Assembly (NCBI RefSeq): GCF_009905545.1
Contig: NZ_JAAALB010000004.1
Location: 124,001-188,000, forward strand
DNA length: 64,000 nt
Direction: 5' to 3'
Source of the DNA: Cellulophaga sp. BC115SP
Lineage (GTDB): Bacteria > Bacteroidota > Bacteroidia > Cytophagales > Spirosomataceae
Under the pieces are notes generated by a model that saw nothing but the letters and a program-made list of their open reading frames with translations, did not search any database and had not been told where the DNA came from. Made by a program: the position numbers and the translations under genes. Every line of letters starts with the position of its first letter. Position 1 is the first letter of the stretch. Below, piece by piece: positions 63,316 to 64,000 of the stretch.

Positions 63316-64000
63316 CTACTTTTTTCGCCAACGATTTACATCAAACAATGCTTTTGGAAAGTTTACACCTATATGTACTTGATACTTTTGTTGCTCTAAA
63401 GGTGGTAGTACCGAAATCAAGTGAACCTTGTCAGCTGGAACCGAAGCCAATGCAGGTAGCCAATGTTTTACATATTCACCTTGGCTATCGTAACGAGTAG
63501 CTTGTGTCAAAATATTAAAATAGCGATTTTCGCGAGGATCATTGCCTACGCCTGCTACATAATTCCAGTTGCCCCAGTTAGAGCATACATCATAATCGAG
63601 TAGTTGACTCTCAAACCAACTAGCGCCCCAAGTCCAATCTATTTTTAAATCTTTTACCAAGAAACTAGCTACATTTTGTCGTCCGCGGTTTGACATAAAT
63701 CCTGTAGCAAGAAGCTCTTTCATATTAGCATCAATCAAAGGAATACCAGTTTCTCCGTTTTTCCAAAGCTCAAATATTCTCTTATTTCGACTCCACTGCA
63801 CGTGCTGATCTTGTTTGATACCTTTGGCTGAAAAAATTCTATTGCCATATTTCATCGAAACAAAACGGAAGTAGTCACGCCAAAGAAGCTCAAAAATCAG
63901 CCAATACGTCGAATCATTTTTGACACGCTGGTATTCATACTCTTGGACTTGCTGATAAATATGCCTTGGAGAAATACAGCCGTTTGCTAGCCAAACAGAG
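63316..64000 (-). CDS. DASH-type cryptochrome/photolyase, C-terminal part (runs off the window)
   Basis: The gene enters from beyond base 64000. The internal ATG at 63855 is not its start: translation upstream of it continues in frame to the edge with WLANGCISPRHIYQQVQEYEY and STYWLIFELLWRDYFRFVS, a photolyase/Cry-DASH signature. Downstream are the FAD-binding block TGIPLIDANMKELLATGFMSNRGRQNVASFL and DWTWGASWFESQLLDYDVCSNWGNWNYVAG. Cry-DASH proteins repair cyclobutane dimers in single-stranded DNA or act as light sensors. About 228 residues are visible; the antenna-binding N-terminal domain is not. Confidence 0.93.
   Translation of the reverse strand, partial: SVWLANGCISPRHIYQQVQEYEYQRVKNDSTYWLIFELLWRDYFRFVSMKYGNRIFSAKGIKQDQHVQWSRNKRIFELWKNGETGIPLIDANMKELLATGFMSNRGRQNVASFLVKDLKIDWTWGASWFESQLLDYDVCSNWGNWNYVAGVGNDPRENRYFNILTQATRYDSQGEYVKHWLPALASVPADKVHLISVLPPLEQQKYQVHIGVNFPKALFDVNRWRKK

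Overview
The window is AT-rich chromosomal DNA from a Bacteroidota bacterium, most likely Cytophagales (inference: Spirosomaceae-like, for example near Flectobacillus, Arcicella or Emticicia). The grounds are a porP/sprF-gldK-gldL-gldM-gldN type IX secretion locus, SusC/SusD, PorW/SprE and DUF4271 genes, Bacteroidota-type promoters (TTTG / TAnnTTTG) and start codons without Shine-Dalgarno sequences. Nothing looks like a prophage, plasmid or large island. I saw no rRNA, tRNA, CRISPR array or complete insertion sequence.

Layout. 1-2.0 kb: DUF4271 membrane protein and uroporphyrinogen-III synthase. 2.3-8.5 kb: porP/sprF and gldKLMN, the outer-membrane partner and core/motor of type IX secretion and gliding. 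8.5-10.4 kb: uvrC. 10.6-22.2 kb: a pentose-type sugar locus with xylA, a GntR/LacI-hybrid regulator, susC, susD and an FG-GAP/UnbV lipoprotein; xylA and susC share a 16-bp operator-like sequence. 22.2-25.5 kb: penicillin-binding protein 1A and a PAP2 phosphatase. 25.7-31.8 kb: a lipid and translation run, yceD-rpmF-plsX-fabH, efp, accB-accC. 31.8-36.2 kb: LytTR response regulator, DUF423 protein, an uncharacterised kinase-fold protein and an MFS transporter. 36.3-40.2 kb: rodA, mrdA and an atpZ-like gene. 40.5-44.5 kb: porW/sprE-like lipoprotein and an ArnT-like glycosyltransferase. 44.5-46.3 kb: metX and a small unknown gene behind what reads as a SAM-I riboswitch. 46.5-51.9 kb: two tandem MG2-plus-plug proteins. 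52.1-55.4 kb: the Fo half of ATP synthase plus delta (atpB, E, F, H), closed by a terminator. 55.5-64 kb: a short DnaG-like primase, an AsmA-like protein, gmhA, two TPM-domain proteins with lemA, and the C-terminal part of a DASH-type photolyase/cryptochrome running off the window.

How the parts work together. The Gld/Por proteins and SprE belong to one secretion machine encoded at two sites 32 kb apart. yceD-rpmF-plsX-fabH and accBC feed membrane-lipid synthesis; rodA, mrdA and PBP1A build the cell wall. XylA with SusCD and its regulator suggests uptake and isomerisation of xylose or a xylo-oligosaccharide, although no xylulokinase or glycoside hydrolase is present.

The most interesting non-coding signals are: the SAM-I riboswitch in front of the small gene and metX; the 10-bp-spaced operator repeats at xylA and susC; strong hairpins inside operons (gldK/gldL, atpE/atpF, lemA/TPM); a dispersed MITE-like repeat with three copies, one of them with 43-bp terminal inverted repeats; and two mutually exclusive hairpins in an otherwise empty 607-bp gap. 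I found no convincing evidence of a wholly new multi-gene system. The best candidates for new biology are the small riboswitch-controlled protein, the kinase-fold protein, and the short primase ending in a clamp-binding motif.
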